From assembly GCF_900312745.1 (NCBI RefSeq), contig NZ_OMPD01000008.1:1-64000 (forward strand): 64,000 nt of DNA, in the 5' to 3' direction. Within the stretch, counting starts at the first letter, position 1. Each line of letters starts with the position of its first letter. The translations under genes and the position numbers were made by a program. The DNA comes from Aquimarina sp. AU58 (GTDB lineage Bacteria > Bacteroidota > Bacteroidia > Flavobacteriales > Flavobacteriaceae). This document shows, piece by piece, positions 7,703 to 16,411 of the stretch. The notes below the pieces were generated by a model. That model searched no databases. It saw only the letters and a program-made list of their open reading frames with translations, and was not told the DNA's origin.

Positions 7703-8971
7703 TTAGTTTGAATACTCTTTTTTTCTTTCTTTAAAACTAAAACGGTACACATATCCCAAACTAAGTTCAGAAAAGTCTGCCTGCCCTAAATTTGCATTAA
7801 TATTTGCTCCAAAAAAAATATTGTTTTTGGGTGAGTCATGTGTATTAAACAAATAGTATTTCACTCCTAACCTACTAGAGATCGTTCGTTTTATTTCATA
7901 ATACCAATCTAACTCTCCCAAAATATATTGATCCCCACGTCTTTCTCCCTGACTCAGTTGCCATTCAATTTTATAAAATGGCTTATAAATATTAAGTCCT
8001 AGTTCAAATTCTACACCAATATGTCCTATAAAAACTTCTGTACTAGAAAAAAAACCATAATTGCTTGCATATGCAACAGGTTTTTCTTTAAAAAAAGGAA
8101 CTTGCTCCTGTATTAGCATTTCATCATTTTTGATATAATCATAATAGTGCTCGTAAAACCTACCATAAAAACCGATTCCAATCTTAAAAATCTTGTTAAC
8201 TACTTTACCCATGGATAATGCAACAGAATACACTTCTTTTTTATCATTAAATTCTTCCGATAGTACATTTTGACCTATGCCACTGCGAAATGAAAAATAG
8301 TTCTGTGAAGATTTGACTCGTTCTTTTCTTAACACTGTTACATCTTCCTCAAGAATAGTTTGAGGTTCTCCAAAAGATGAAGAAGCACTTACCAAAAAAG
8401 AGTTAAGTCCCTGATTAGGTAATCTTGTATGTCCGTTAGAATAATGGCCATATCCAAGTCCTAAACGCCATTGAGTTGATTTACCTATTAAAACATCATA
8501 ATACAAAAAAGTTTTGTACGACCAGTTAAGACTTGTTGTTACCGCCTTATTAAAAGGGTTTATTTCTGGGTCATACTTTGTATCAATATAAGATGCGCCA
8601 AACCCCATATTAAGATGCCATCTATTTGTTTTTTTTTGAAACAATCCAATTTCAACAAAAGGCATTGCGATATAGGCTCTACCTACTTTTTCAATATTTC
8701 CAAAATCGGTAATCCCTAATGCTATTCCGGTTTTTGGATATCCCAGTCTAGAGCTCCATTGTGCATCTACCTTTTTGTTGTAACTTCCTATACTAACAAA
8801 AATAGATTTAAGCATTTTAGTTTTAGGAAAACCAGTATTAGGTTCTGTCGTTTTTCCTAGTATTACTTCTGGCGAAATAAAAAATGAATTTTTATTTTCA
8901 TTATCCAATGTCTGCCCCTTTAATTGTGTCCCAATAAGAAATAGGAGTAGATAATATTCTGTTTTCCTCAT
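7703..8971 (-). CDS. PagL-like lipid A deacylase / acyloxyacyl hydrolase family outer-membrane protein
   Basis: 422 residues with a signal peptide (to about residue 19). The segment LGYGHYSNGHTR carries H176 and S178, which fit the His-x-Ser catalytic pair of PagL, the outer-membrane lipid A 3-O-deacylase. The surrounding sequence has alternating beta-strands typical of a barrel. It is more than twice the length of classical PagL (about 170-190 residues); residues 200-422 continue as further beta-strands. It would remodel lipid A in the outer membrane if active; substrate is inference. Confidence 0.7.
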   Translation of the reverse strand: MRKTEYYLLLFLIGTQLKGQTLDNENKNSFFISPEVILGKTTEPNTGFPKTKMLKSIFVSIGSYNKKVDAQWSSRLGYPKTGIALGITDFGNIEKVGRAYIAMPFVEIGLFQKKTNRWHLNMGFGASYIDTKYDPEINPFNKAVTTSLNWSYKTFLYYDVLIGKSTQWRLGLGYGHYSNGHTRLPNQGLNSFLVSASSSFGEPQTILEEDVTVLRKERVKSSQNYFSFRSGIGQNVLSEEFNDKKEVYSVALSMGKVVNKIFKIGIGFYGRFYEHYYDYIKNDEMLIQEQVPFFKEKPVAYASNYGFFSSTEVFIGHIGVEFELGLNIYKPFYKIEWQLSQGERRGDQYILGELDWYYEIKRTISSRLGVKYYLFNTHDSPKNNIFFGANINANLGQADFSELSLGYVYRFSFKERKKEYSN

Positions 8972-9214
8972 TTACATCTTTTTTCAAGTATTTGGATTGA
9001 TTTTCCCCTTCATCCACATGATGCAAAATAGGGTTTTTAAAATAAAAGAACATAATCTATATACTTTTGTAGTTGTTCAAAACAACCATATACTCACTAT
9101 ATTTAATGCTAAACAGAGCTTTATGATCGGTTTTTTCTTTTACTAAACCCCATATAAGAATCCAAACAAATCTCCATGGTTACTTAAAGAAGATAAGAAT
9201 TTCTATACTTAAGT

Positions 9215-10084
9215 CTATTTCAATACATACCAATTATTTACTGCTATTTCTAATTGTTCATCTGTTGGATATTTTTCCCGTACAAGTGATATAAAATAAG
9301 AGACTTCTTCTGTTGAGGGTACCAGTTTAGAGAATTTTTGCCGAACATCATATACCGAATTAACCTCGAAAGCTTCATCCACAAATAATGTTTTTACGTG
9401 CCTTTCCCGAAGTACCTTTCTATAAAGCGATTCATAAAAAGATGTATCATACTCAAGATTTTCATTTAATTGTTTCTTCATTCCCAACTTTTTACCTACC
9501 TCACATATTTCGAGATATAATGCCATAAGGACATGTGGTTGTGCATCTGCTTTCTCCATTTCATGATTAGGGTTCTTTGCAGTATTTACTCGTTTACTTA
9601 TTATTAGTTTTCTAAGTTCGTCTGAAGGCACAGGTAGTATAAATTGAGTACTATCGCTTGACAATATAGGTTCTAATTCATCTTTTGTTTTTTTTCCTAA
9701 TTCTATCAACCTGTTTCCTACCAAAGGAGCTTCAAGAATTAACACTTCATTATCGTTTTTGTGTAATTGATACCAATCATAAACCGCTTTTCTAGACCAT
9801 AGTCCACAAGATTTTCTGATACCTGCATGAGTAACCCCATCGATTTCAGGATAAATCTTCAGCACTTGTTCGGTTTCAAAACTCTGGCGTGCACTATCCC
9901 ATTGCAATATAGAGATCTTTCTATTTTTTTGTAATGCTATATAGGCAAATTGCTGTACATATAAACTTTTTCCTACTCCGGGTAATCCTGTGAAACATAC
10001 AATTTTAGCCTCTGAAGCGACTGTATCCAGTATTGAATATATTTCTCCTTCTTTGGGTAAAACAATGTATGATGAGTAGTCCAT
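9215..10084 (-). CDS. P-loop ATPase/kinase-like protein at the end of the catabolic operon
   Basis: 289 residues. Walker A is at 33-40 (GLPGVGKS) and a hydrophobic strand ending in acid, NDNEVLILEAP, may be the Walker B site. The rest is helical and charged, with no recognised partner domain. It could be a small-molecule kinase or a regulatory ATPase. Its ATG lies 12 bases after the aminotransferase stop, so it belongs to the aromatic catabolism operon or to the sub-operon that starts at the second operator. I do not recognise the family. Confidence 0.6.
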   Translation of the reverse strand: MDYSSYIVLPKEGEIYSILDTVASEAKIVCFTGLPGVGKSLYVQQFAYIALQKNRKISILQWDSARQSFETEQVLKIYPEIDGVTHAGIRKSCGLWSRKAVYDWYQLHKNDNEVLILEAPLVGNRLIELGKKTKDELEPILSSDSTQFILPVPSDELRKLIISKRVNTAKNPNHEMEKADAQPHVLMALYLEICEVGKKLGMKKQLNENLEYDTSFYESLYRKVLRERHVKTLFVDEAFEVNSVYDVRQKFSKLVPSTEEVSYFISLVREKYPTDEQLEIAVNNWYVLK

Positions 10085-10096
10085 ATTGCAATTCGT

Positions 10097-11191
10097 TTAA
10101 ATTGATAGTAATCTCTTTAATACTTCAAAAAACATGGTATTTACAATGGGTATTGCTACTGTTACTCTAATATGGTCTTTCACCCCAAATTTACTACATG
10201 GTCTTACCATGATACCTGCTTTCAGAAATGCGTTTGTTATTTTTTCTTCAGCAATTGGGGATTTAAACAAAATAAAATTAGCTTCGCTTTTCCAATATGT
10301 AATACCCAGCTTCTCAAATTGTGCGTACATCCACTTTTTTTGTTCGCTAATTAATTTTTGAGTGTTTTCTATATGTTCATCATCTGTTAAGGCTCCAACC
10401 GCAGCTGCAGTACTTAGTACATTAATCATAAAAGGTCTGCCTATTTTTTGTAGATATGAAGTAATCTTAGGAGTCGAAAATGCATAACCAATACGCATAC
10501 CAGCTAATCCGTATGCTTTTGAAAAACTATGAATAGCAATTACATTTTTATTTTTCTTAATATAATATGCAGCATTACAAAAATCCGGATCTTCTACAAA
10601 ATGAAAATATACTTCGTCATAAACTACAATAACAGTATCCGGGATATTGTCTAATAAATAATCAACATCTTTTTTAGGAACTATAGTTCCTGTAGGATTA
10701 TTAGGTGTAGTTAAAAAAATTAATCGTGTATTTTCATTAATCGCATCAATAATCCCATTTACATTTAAACTAAAGTCAGGTGTTTTTAAAGGAACATCAA
10801 CTACTGTAGCATTTTCTATAGATGCAAAATTACCATAAGCTTTAAATGTTGGAGACGAAACGATTACTTCACTATCATCATCTAAAAATCCTCTACAAAT
10901 AATATCAATAATCTCTACACCACTATTGGCTGTTATGTACTGATTTGCTTCAATACCATTATCATAGTGATCAGCTAAGGCTTTTTTTAACACAGAATCA
11001 TCTCTATGGTGATATTCAGACAATTCATGTAATGATTCTTGTATTGCTTTTAACGCTTTTGGAGAAGGGCCTAAAAAATTCTCATTAGAAGAAAGCTTAT
11101 ATATTTTTTGGTCTTCATTTTTGTTTTTACTTTCAGCTTTTGTCGCGCCTACTTTGTAAGGTATAGTGTCTAATATATGTTTTTTATACAT
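10097..11191 (-). CDS. PLP-dependent aminotransferase, HisC-like
   Basis: 364 residues of fold-type I aminotransferase class I/II. Seen are KLSSNENFLGPSP near the N-terminus, TTPNNPTGT (about 161-169), the cofactor aspartate in YDEVY (D192), the Schiff-base lysine K225 in HSFSKAYGLAG and R233 in GMRIGY. Overall it looks like the histidinol-phosphate aminotransferase branch, which also includes aromatic amino acid aminotransferases. Its position in the homoprotocatechuate cluster suggests an aromatic amino acid as substrate, giving an aryl-pyruvate for the decarboxylase-like gene upstream; this is inference. A copy of the 24-bp operator lies 64 bases before the start. Confidence 0.85.
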   Translation of the reverse strand: MYKKHILDTIPYKVGATKAESKNKNEDQKIYKLSSNENFLGPSPKALKAIQESLHELSEYHHRDDSVLKKALADHYDNGIEANQYITANSGVEIIDIICRGFLDDDSEVIVSSPTFKAYGNFASIENATVVDVPLKTPDFSLNVNGIIDAINENTRLIFLTTPNNPTGTIVPKKDVDYLLDNIPDTVIVVYDEVYFHFVEDPDFCNAAYYIKKNKNVIAIHSFSKAYGLAGMRIGYAFSTPKITSYLQKIGRPFMINVLSTAAAVGALTDDEHIENTQKLISEQKKWMYAQFEKLGITYWKSEANFILFKSPIAEEKITNAFLKAGIMVRPCSKFGVKDHIRVTVAIPIVNTMFFEVLKRLLSI

Positions 11192-11254
11192 CGTTTGATT
11201 ATTTTGGTATAGGCTCTAGAAAAGTAAAAATTAGTTTTTGAAACATAATACATT

Positions 11255-11278
11255 AAAGTGTTATTATTATAGCACTTT
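11255..11278. promoter_or_regulatory. 24-bp operator dyad before the aminotransferase gene
   Basis: AAAGTG (11255-11260) and GCACTTT (11272-11278) form an imperfect palindrome, 21 of 24 bases identical to the dyad at 20401-20424. On the minus strand TATGTTTC, one mismatch from TANNTTTG, follows at 11247-11240. The first T of its TTT lies 12 bases from the dyad edge, as at the hpaH promoter. The dyad overlaps the stop codon of the metallophosphoesterase gene. Confidence 0.65.
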
Positions 11279-11882
11279 ATGTCATCTTTCCTATATTAAA
11301 AGCTTTTTCAGAGCGAAGTTTCAATACTTCTTTATTTTTCTTAAAAAAATCAGTTACTAATTCTGTTTTTAATGTTTTGCTATTCTCAAGTTCTAAGATG
11401 TGTACGTCATTAGCGTCTGTATCATAAATGGCTAAAGAGGCTATTCCTGTTTTATGAGCAGAAATCTCTCCGGGATTTACAACCCATATCTCATTTTCTT
11501 TTTGAAGTGAGGATATATGAGTATGCCCAAAAAATACCGCGTCATACAATCCCGAGTTTGCCATAGGAATAGCAAGGTCGTCGTAATGAGAAATAAAAAT
11601 TTTGCGATTATCTATTTCTAAAAAATCATATGTATTTAGGCTCACACTAAGGTTACCACCTTGATTATGCGCTACTTTAGTAATCTCTACTTTTTCGCCA
11701 TCATTATTTCCCCAAATCATGAACACAGGAATCGTAGAGCACGATAATACTTTTGCAATACCAGCATTCATTAAATCTCCTAAGCAAAGTATTTGTTTGC
11801 AATTCTGCCTTTCGATTTCCTCTAATGCAAGAATAAGATTATGGAAATTTTCATGAATGTCTGATATAATAGCTATTTTCAT
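11277..11882 (-). CDS. YfcE/MJ0936-type metallophosphoesterase
   Basis: 201 residues. Metal-binding motifs are present in family order: SDIHEN (residues 7-12, D8 and H10), LGDLMN, GNND (WGNNDG), SHYDD and FGHTH. These define the small calcineurin-like phosphodiesterase family. The substrate is not predictable from sequence. It lies 19 bases after the thiamine-diphosphate enzyme gene and is an unusual member for a catechol catabolic operon. Confidence 0.85.
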   Translation of the reverse strand: MKIAIISDIHENFHNLILALEEIERQNCKQILCLGDLMNAGIAKVLSCSTIPVFMIWGNNDGEKVEITKVAHNQGGNLSVSLNTYDFLEIDNRKIFISHYDDLAIPMANSGLYDAVFFGHTHISSLQKENEIWVVNPGEISAHKTGIASLAIYDTDANDVHILELENSKTLKTELVTDFFKKNKEVLKLRSEKAFNIGKMT

Positions 11883-11901
11883 CTGTATATATCTTTATAG
11901 A

Positions 11902-13536
11902 TTATTTTACACCTCTCAGCTTAGACATCGATTTAAATTGATCTGTAGAAGGCATATCAATACCTACTTCTATTTCTATTAGTGTTGGCAATTCTTGTTC
12001 TTTTGCTTTTTGTATTGCTAGTCTAAAACTATCAAAGTCTGATACTTTTTCTGCATGAGCACCGTATGATTTTGCCATTGCAATAAAGTCTGGGTTTGTC
12101 AAATCACTAGCTATCACTTTATTTCCATAATTATTAACCTGCATATTCTGCACATTACCATAGGCATTATTATTAAACAGGCAAATAATTACACCTATCC
12201 TGTGCTGTACCGCTGTGGCTAACTCTTGTACAGCAAACATAAATCCTCCATCACCGCAAACTGTAACTACTGGTAATTCTGGTCTTGCCACTTTTGCTCC
12301 AAGTGCTGTAGGAAACCCCCACCCCAAAGTCCCCATATATCCTGTAGATAGATAGGTTCTGGGAGCATAAGCTTCCCATAACATTCTGCTGGCAAACCCA
12401 ACCTGTGTTAACTCATCTACAAAAATCCCGTCGTCGGGTAATTCTTCTCTAATAATTCTTAAATACGTTGCCTGGGGCTCTAAATATGCTGTTTTTTCTT
12501 TCCAGCTAGCTTTTAATGCCTGCATTTCTTTTTCTCTACTCGCTCTTTGAGAAATCTTGTTTTTAAGGGTCTCTAAGATTTCTTTTGATGCTTGCGCTGC
12601 ATTAGCTGTTAATGCTATATCGGGTGTTGTAATTTTATCATGATCATTAGCATCTATATTTACACTAATAAATGATAGATGTTCATCGGTACCCCATTTT
12701 AATATAGGCATACGCACATGACTTCCTATCCCGACAACTACATCTGCTTCTTTCCATAACTCATACGCAGCCGGAACCGGATGACTTAGGTAATTTCTAG
12801 AAGAGACAATACCTTTTCCGGTTCGATATGCAAATACCGGTATTTGCATATAATTAGCCAGTGCTGTTATTTCTTTACTAGCATCCATAGCTCCACTTCC
12901 TACAAAAATTAATGGGTTTTTTGCATGTATTAAAACCTCTACTATCTTGTTAATTGTAGGTGTATCTATTTCCTTTTCTTGTTTTGCTTTCGCGAAATCC
13001 GGAAACGCTATTTCACCAGAACTCATTAATAAATCCATAGAAATTTCTAGCCCTACAGGTTGCGGCCTTCCTGTTTCGATTTCCTGAAAGGATTTCTGTA
13101 TTTTATATGGTATTTCTTTAATATCATTCACCTTATCCGAGTATTTGGTAAGGCGTTTCATTATCCCTAATTGATCGTTAGATTCATGCAATACTCCCCA
13201 GCCTTTTCCCTGGGTTTTTAAAGGAGTTTGACCAACTAATGCCAGTACCTTTGCATTCAATCCATAGGCGGTTAACAAAGCTGCCGAGCTATTAAGGAAT
13301 CCTGGCCCAGGAACCACATTATAGACTGCTGTTTTACCAGATGCCAGGTGGTATCCTAATGCCATATATCCTACTCCCTGCTCATGACGTGTATGTATTA
13401 TTTTTATTTCATCCTGATAGTCATAAAATGCATTGTACAACCAGTCGTTTTGCACTCCTGGTAAACCAAAAACAATTGTAATACCTTGTTTTATTAATGA
13501 TCGCACTACGATCTGTCCCCCCGTTAATTTTGCCAT
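11902..13536 (-). CDS. thiamine-diphosphate-dependent 2-oxoacid decarboxylase-like enzyme
   Basis: 544 residues with the three domains of the acetolactate synthase/benzoylformate decarboxylase superfamily. The N-terminal PYR domain has FGLPG and the catalytic glutamate in RHEQG (E52). A central domain follows at about 190-330. The C-terminal PP domain has CGDGGFMFAVQEL and NNNAYGN, the GDG-x(n)-NN diphosphate/magnesium site. Product is not fixed by the motifs: aryl-pyruvate decarboxylase, oxalyl-CoA-decarboxylase-like or carboligase are all possible. Between an aldehyde dehydrogenase and an aminotransferase gene, decarboxylation of an aryl-pyruvate to an aryl-acetaldehyde is the most economical reading, as inference. 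Confidence 0.8.
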   Translation of the reverse strand: MAKLTGGQIVVRSLIKQGITIVFGLPGVQNDWLYNAFYDYQDEIKIIHTRHEQGVGYMALGYHLASGKTAVYNVVPGPGFLNSSAALLTAYGLNAKVLALVGQTPLKTQGKGWGVLHESNDQLGIMKRLTKYSDKVNDIKEIPYKIQKSFQEIETGRPQPVGLEISMDLLMSSGEIAFPDFAKAKQEKEIDTPTINKIVEVLIHAKNPLIFVGSGAMDASKEITALANYMQIPVFAYRTGKGIVSSRNYLSHPVPAAYELWKEADVVVGIGSHVRMPILKWGTDEHLSFISVNIDANDHDKITTPDIALTANAAQASKEILETLKNKISQRASREKEMQALKASWKEKTAYLEPQATYLRIIREELPDDGIFVDELTQVGFASRMLWEAYAPRTYLSTGYMGTLGWGFPTALGAKVARPELPVVTVCGDGGFMFAVQELATAVQHRIGVIICLFNNNAYGNVQNMQVNNYGNKVIASDLTNPDFIAMAKSYGAHAEKVSDFDSFRLAIQKAKEQELPTLIEIEVGIDMPSTDQFKSMSKLRGVK

Positions 13537-13539
13537 AGT

Positions 13540-15045
13540 TTAGTATACTATATTTACTGCTTTTGTTTTTGTAAAAGCGTATAACCCTTCTTTTCCCAAT
13601 TCTTTTCCTATCCCCGATTGTTTAAATCCACCTAAAGGGAAATGAGGATCTGACCGGGCATTAGAATTTACCCATACCCATCCGGCTTCCAGTTCATCTA
13701 CCATTCTCATAGCCTTAGAAACATCTTTAGTAAAAACAGTAGAAGAGAGACCATAATTAGTCTGATTAGCCTTTTGAATTGCTTCTTCAATAGTTTTAAA
13801 AGGTACACCAACCAATACAGGGCCAAAAATCTCTTCTTGTACTACTCTCAGGTTGTTATCTGTAGCAGAAAAAATAGCAGGCTCTAAAAAATATCCTTTA
13901 TCTTTTATCTTTTTTCCGCCAGAAATTAAAGTAGCTCCCTCTTCGTTACCTAATTTTATATAATTGGTAACAGTATCTAAATGTGATTTACACACCAAAG
14001 GCCCTAAAGCCACATTATCCTCAAATCCATGTCCAATTTTCATTTTTTGAGCACTGTGCATAATATCGGTCATGACTTTATCATAAACTTTTTCTTGTAT
14101 ATATACTCTAGAACCCGAAACACAAATTTGTCCCATGTTTCTAAAAATACCTTGAGATACACATTGCGATGCCCAATCTAAATCTGCATCTTCAAAAACA
14201 ACTGCAGGTGACTTCCCTCCCAGTTCTAATGATATTCCTGTAATAGAATCTATTGCAGCTTTTCCTATCGCTTTTCCAGTAGTAGTAGATCCTGTAAAAG
14301 TTACTTTATCAATATCAGGATGTGATACTAATGCATTTCCTGTAGTTTTTCCATTACCCAATATAATATTGACTACACCTGCCGGAAAACCAGCTTCTGC
14401 AATAAGTTCTGCTAACACTAAGGCGTTTAGTGGTGTTTCTCCCGATGGTTTTAATACCACCGTGCAACCTGTTGCCAAGGCCGGTGCCAATTTCCAGGCC
14501 GCAATAGAGAACGGAGTATTCCAGGGAATAACTGCCGCTACCACTCCTATAGGCTCTCTACGTGTAAATGCAAAATTTTGTTTATTATGGGGTTGCGGAA
14601 TAGAAATATTAAAGGTTTCTCCCTCGATTTTACTACACCATCCGGCATAATATCGAAACGTTTTGGCCGCGCCTAATACTTCAGATTTTCTGGCTTCTAC
14701 AAAGGGTTTTCCATTTTCTAAAGTGATTACTTCTGCGATATGATCTGCATTTTCTTCAATTAAATCACCTAATTTATAGAGTAATCGTTCTCGGTCTGCA
14801 GGAAGCATTTTTTGCCATTCATAAGTATACAAGGCTTTCTTAGCTGCTCCCACCGCTTTGTTTACATCTTCAGATGTAGAAATAGGAATAGTAGCGATCA
14901 CCTCTTCATTAGCAGGATTAATTACCTGACTAACCTCATCACAATCTGCTAAAACCCACTCATTATTTATAAAATTCTTCTTAGACAGGTCACTAAAAAA
15001 AGATGTAGTCTTTGGGTGTAACGAAAGTTCTTGTATTGATTTCAT
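13540..15045 (-). CDS. NAD(P)-dependent aldehyde dehydrogenase, arylacetaldehyde or succinate-semialdehyde type
   Basis: 501 residues, full-length aldehyde dehydrogenase. Visible are the VIPWNTPF nucleotide strand, FTGSTTTGK, the general base in LELGGKSP and the catalytic C308 in GQICVSG, then EEIFGPV. The FRYYAGW segment and GGFKQSGIG end fit the class 1/2 group that includes phenylacetaldehyde dehydrogenase. It directly abuts hpaF. It could oxidise (dihydroxy)phenylacetaldehyde to homoprotocatechuate, feeding the pathway, or the succinate semialdehyde released by HpaI. The first is favoured because a decarboxylase-like gene follows. Confidence 0.85.
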   Translation of the reverse strand: MKSIQELSLHPKTTSFFSDLSKKNFINNEWVLADCDEVSQVINPANEEVIATIPISTSEDVNKAVGAAKKALYTYEWQKMLPADRERLLYKLGDLIEENADHIAEVITLENGKPFVEARKSEVLGAAKTFRYYAGWCSKIEGETFNISIPQPHNKQNFAFTRREPIGVVAAVIPWNTPFSIAAWKLAPALATGCTVVLKPSGETPLNALVLAELIAEAGFPAGVVNIILGNGKTTGNALVSHPDIDKVTFTGSTTTGKAIGKAAIDSITGISLELGGKSPAVVFEDADLDWASQCVSQGIFRNMGQICVSGSRVYIQEKVYDKVMTDIMHSAQKMKIGHGFEDNVALGPLVCKSHLDTVTNYIKLGNEEGATLISGGKKIKDKGYFLEPAIFSATDNNLRVVQEEIFGPVLVGVPFKTIEEAIQKANQTNYGLSSTVFTKDVSKAMRMVDELEAGWVWVNSNARSDPHFPLGGFKQSGIGKELGKEGLYAFTKTKAVNIVY

Positions 15046-15408
15046 TTATCTTACAGCATTTTTGGTTAAGTCTAGTCCCATTATCAATTCTTTTATCTCT
15101 GTAGAGAGGATAATTTCTTTAGCATTAATCTCTTTTTGAAAATATTTCTGCAACACTTTCATTCCGATTTCTGATAATTCTTTTCGAACTTCGAGAGAAC
15201 GACCTTCGCGTAAACGAATCAATAGATTTATCATTTTATAATCTGGATTACCATCAATAATAAAATGATCACTAGATTGTACAACTCTACACTTTACTCC
15301 TAATCGAGGGATATGTCCCGTGGCTACGAGTTCATCGGTTAAGGTTTGAAAAACAGTTCTAAAATCTGCTTCTATATTACCTGAGCATTCTAATGTTATA
15401 TGTGGCAT
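15046..15408 (-). CDS. hpaF: 5-carboxymethyl-2-hydroxymuconate delta-isomerase
   Basis: 120 residues, the usual length of the CHMI branch of the tautomerase superfamily. The mature N-terminal proline follows the initiator (MPHITLECS) and is the expected catalytic base. The segments GNPDYKMINLLIRLREGR and MKVLQKYF are typical of HpaF/HpcD. It isomerises 5-carboxymethyl-2-hydroxymuconate to the keto form in the homoprotocatechuate pathway. It is sandwiched between hpaD and the second aldehyde dehydrogenase with 0-1 base gaps. Confidence 0.9.
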   Translation of the reverse strand: MPHITLECSGNIEADFRTVFQTLTDELVATGHIPRLGVKCRVVQSSDHFIIDGNPDYKMINLLIRLREGRSLEVRKELSEIGMKVLQKYFQKEINAKEIILSTEIKELIMGLDLTKNAVR

Positions 15409-15409
15409 A

Positions 15410-16390
15410 CTAATCTGCTATTATTGGACGTGCTTCCATGGTTGCTTTTTTTACTTTGGTATTTATAAATGTACTTCCGTTTTCAAACCAACTTCTTGGT
15501 GCCGGCGCTCCCCATAGTGTTTGCCTTTGTGGATCACTTAAATCCCAACCCAACGGTTCTAAATCGGGATCAACGGTTAAATAATCACAGGTATAAATTT
15601 CTATTCTATGACCATCTGGATCTAGAATATATAAGAAAAAAGCATTGGACACGCCATGCCTTCCTGGACCTCGCTCGATATTATTCACATATCCGGTGGT
15701 AGACATCACATCTAGTAAATGAATAATATTGAGTGCGGTAGGTACCCAAATAGCCGAGTGATGTAATCTAGGTCCATCACCATTGGTTAGTGCCATATCA
15801 TGAACATTTCCTTTTCGATGCATCCAGGCAGCCCACATTTCTCCTTTTTCTGTAGTAGAATACTCGGTAAGTCTAAATCCTAGTTGACTTACAAAAAATT
15901 CATATGTTTCTTGCGCATTGGGTGTAAAAACATTAAAGTGGTCAAACCGCTGTGGATGCATTCCTCGATAAGATTTATATTCTCTGAGCTTTTGAGGTAC
16001 TTTTTTCATACGTGCATAAAACTCTAAAATAAAACCTTGTGGCGATACGACTCGTAGTGTTCGGTCCTCGGCATATTTTGAAACCCACTCAGTATCAACA
16101 TCAATATTGTCTAAATGTGTTTTTAACGCATCTAAATCTTTTTCAAAAGCTACTTTAAACCCAACTGCCAGTACAGAAGGTTCTTTTGCTTTTTTTAAAA
16201 TATAAGAGTGATGCTGTTGTTCTTCTAAACCACGCAAGTAAATAGTATCTTCGGTTCTTTCGGTCTCGATTAAACCTAATATATCTACATAAAACCTATA
16301 GGATTCTTCTAAATCGGTTACAGCATATTCTACATGGCTACAACGAATAATATTAAAAGGTAAATCGAAGTTATGAGGTACTAGTGCCAT
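15410..16390 (-). CDS. hpaD: 3,4-dihydroxyphenylacetate 2,3-dioxygenase (extradiol, VOC type)
   Basis: 326 residues with two vicinal-oxygen-chelate halves (about 12-130 and 145-270) and a C-terminal tail. Metal ligands are visible as H151 in RFDHFNV, H210 or H211 in RLHHSAI and E264 in GHRIEIYT, the 2-His-1-Glu set. It belongs to the Fe/Mn-type homoprotocatechuate dioxygenases of VOC fold, not the class III LigB fold used by E. coli HpaD. It opens the ring of homoprotocatechuate to 5-carboxymethyl-2-hydroxymuconate semialdehyde. Stops and starts nearly abut hpaF and lie 21 bases after hpaE. Confidence 0.93.
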   Translation of the reverse strand: MALVPHNFDLPFNIIRCSHVEYAVTDLEESYRFYVDILGLIETERTEDTIYLRGLEEQQHHSYILKKAKEPSVLAVGFKVAFEKDLDALKTHLDNIDVDTEWVSKYAEDRTLRVVSPQGFILEFYARMKKVPQKLREYKSYRGMHPQRFDHFNVFTPNAQETYEFFVSQLGFRLTEYSTTEKGEMWAAWMHRKGNVHDMALTNGDGPRLHHSAIWVPTALNIIHLLDVMSTTGYVNNIERGPGRHGVSNAFFLYILDPDGHRIEIYTCDYLTVDPDLEPLGWDLSDPQRQTLWGAPAPRSWFENGSTFINTKVKKATMEARPIIAD

Positions 16391-16411
16391 ACTTATTTTT
16401 TATCATTACTA

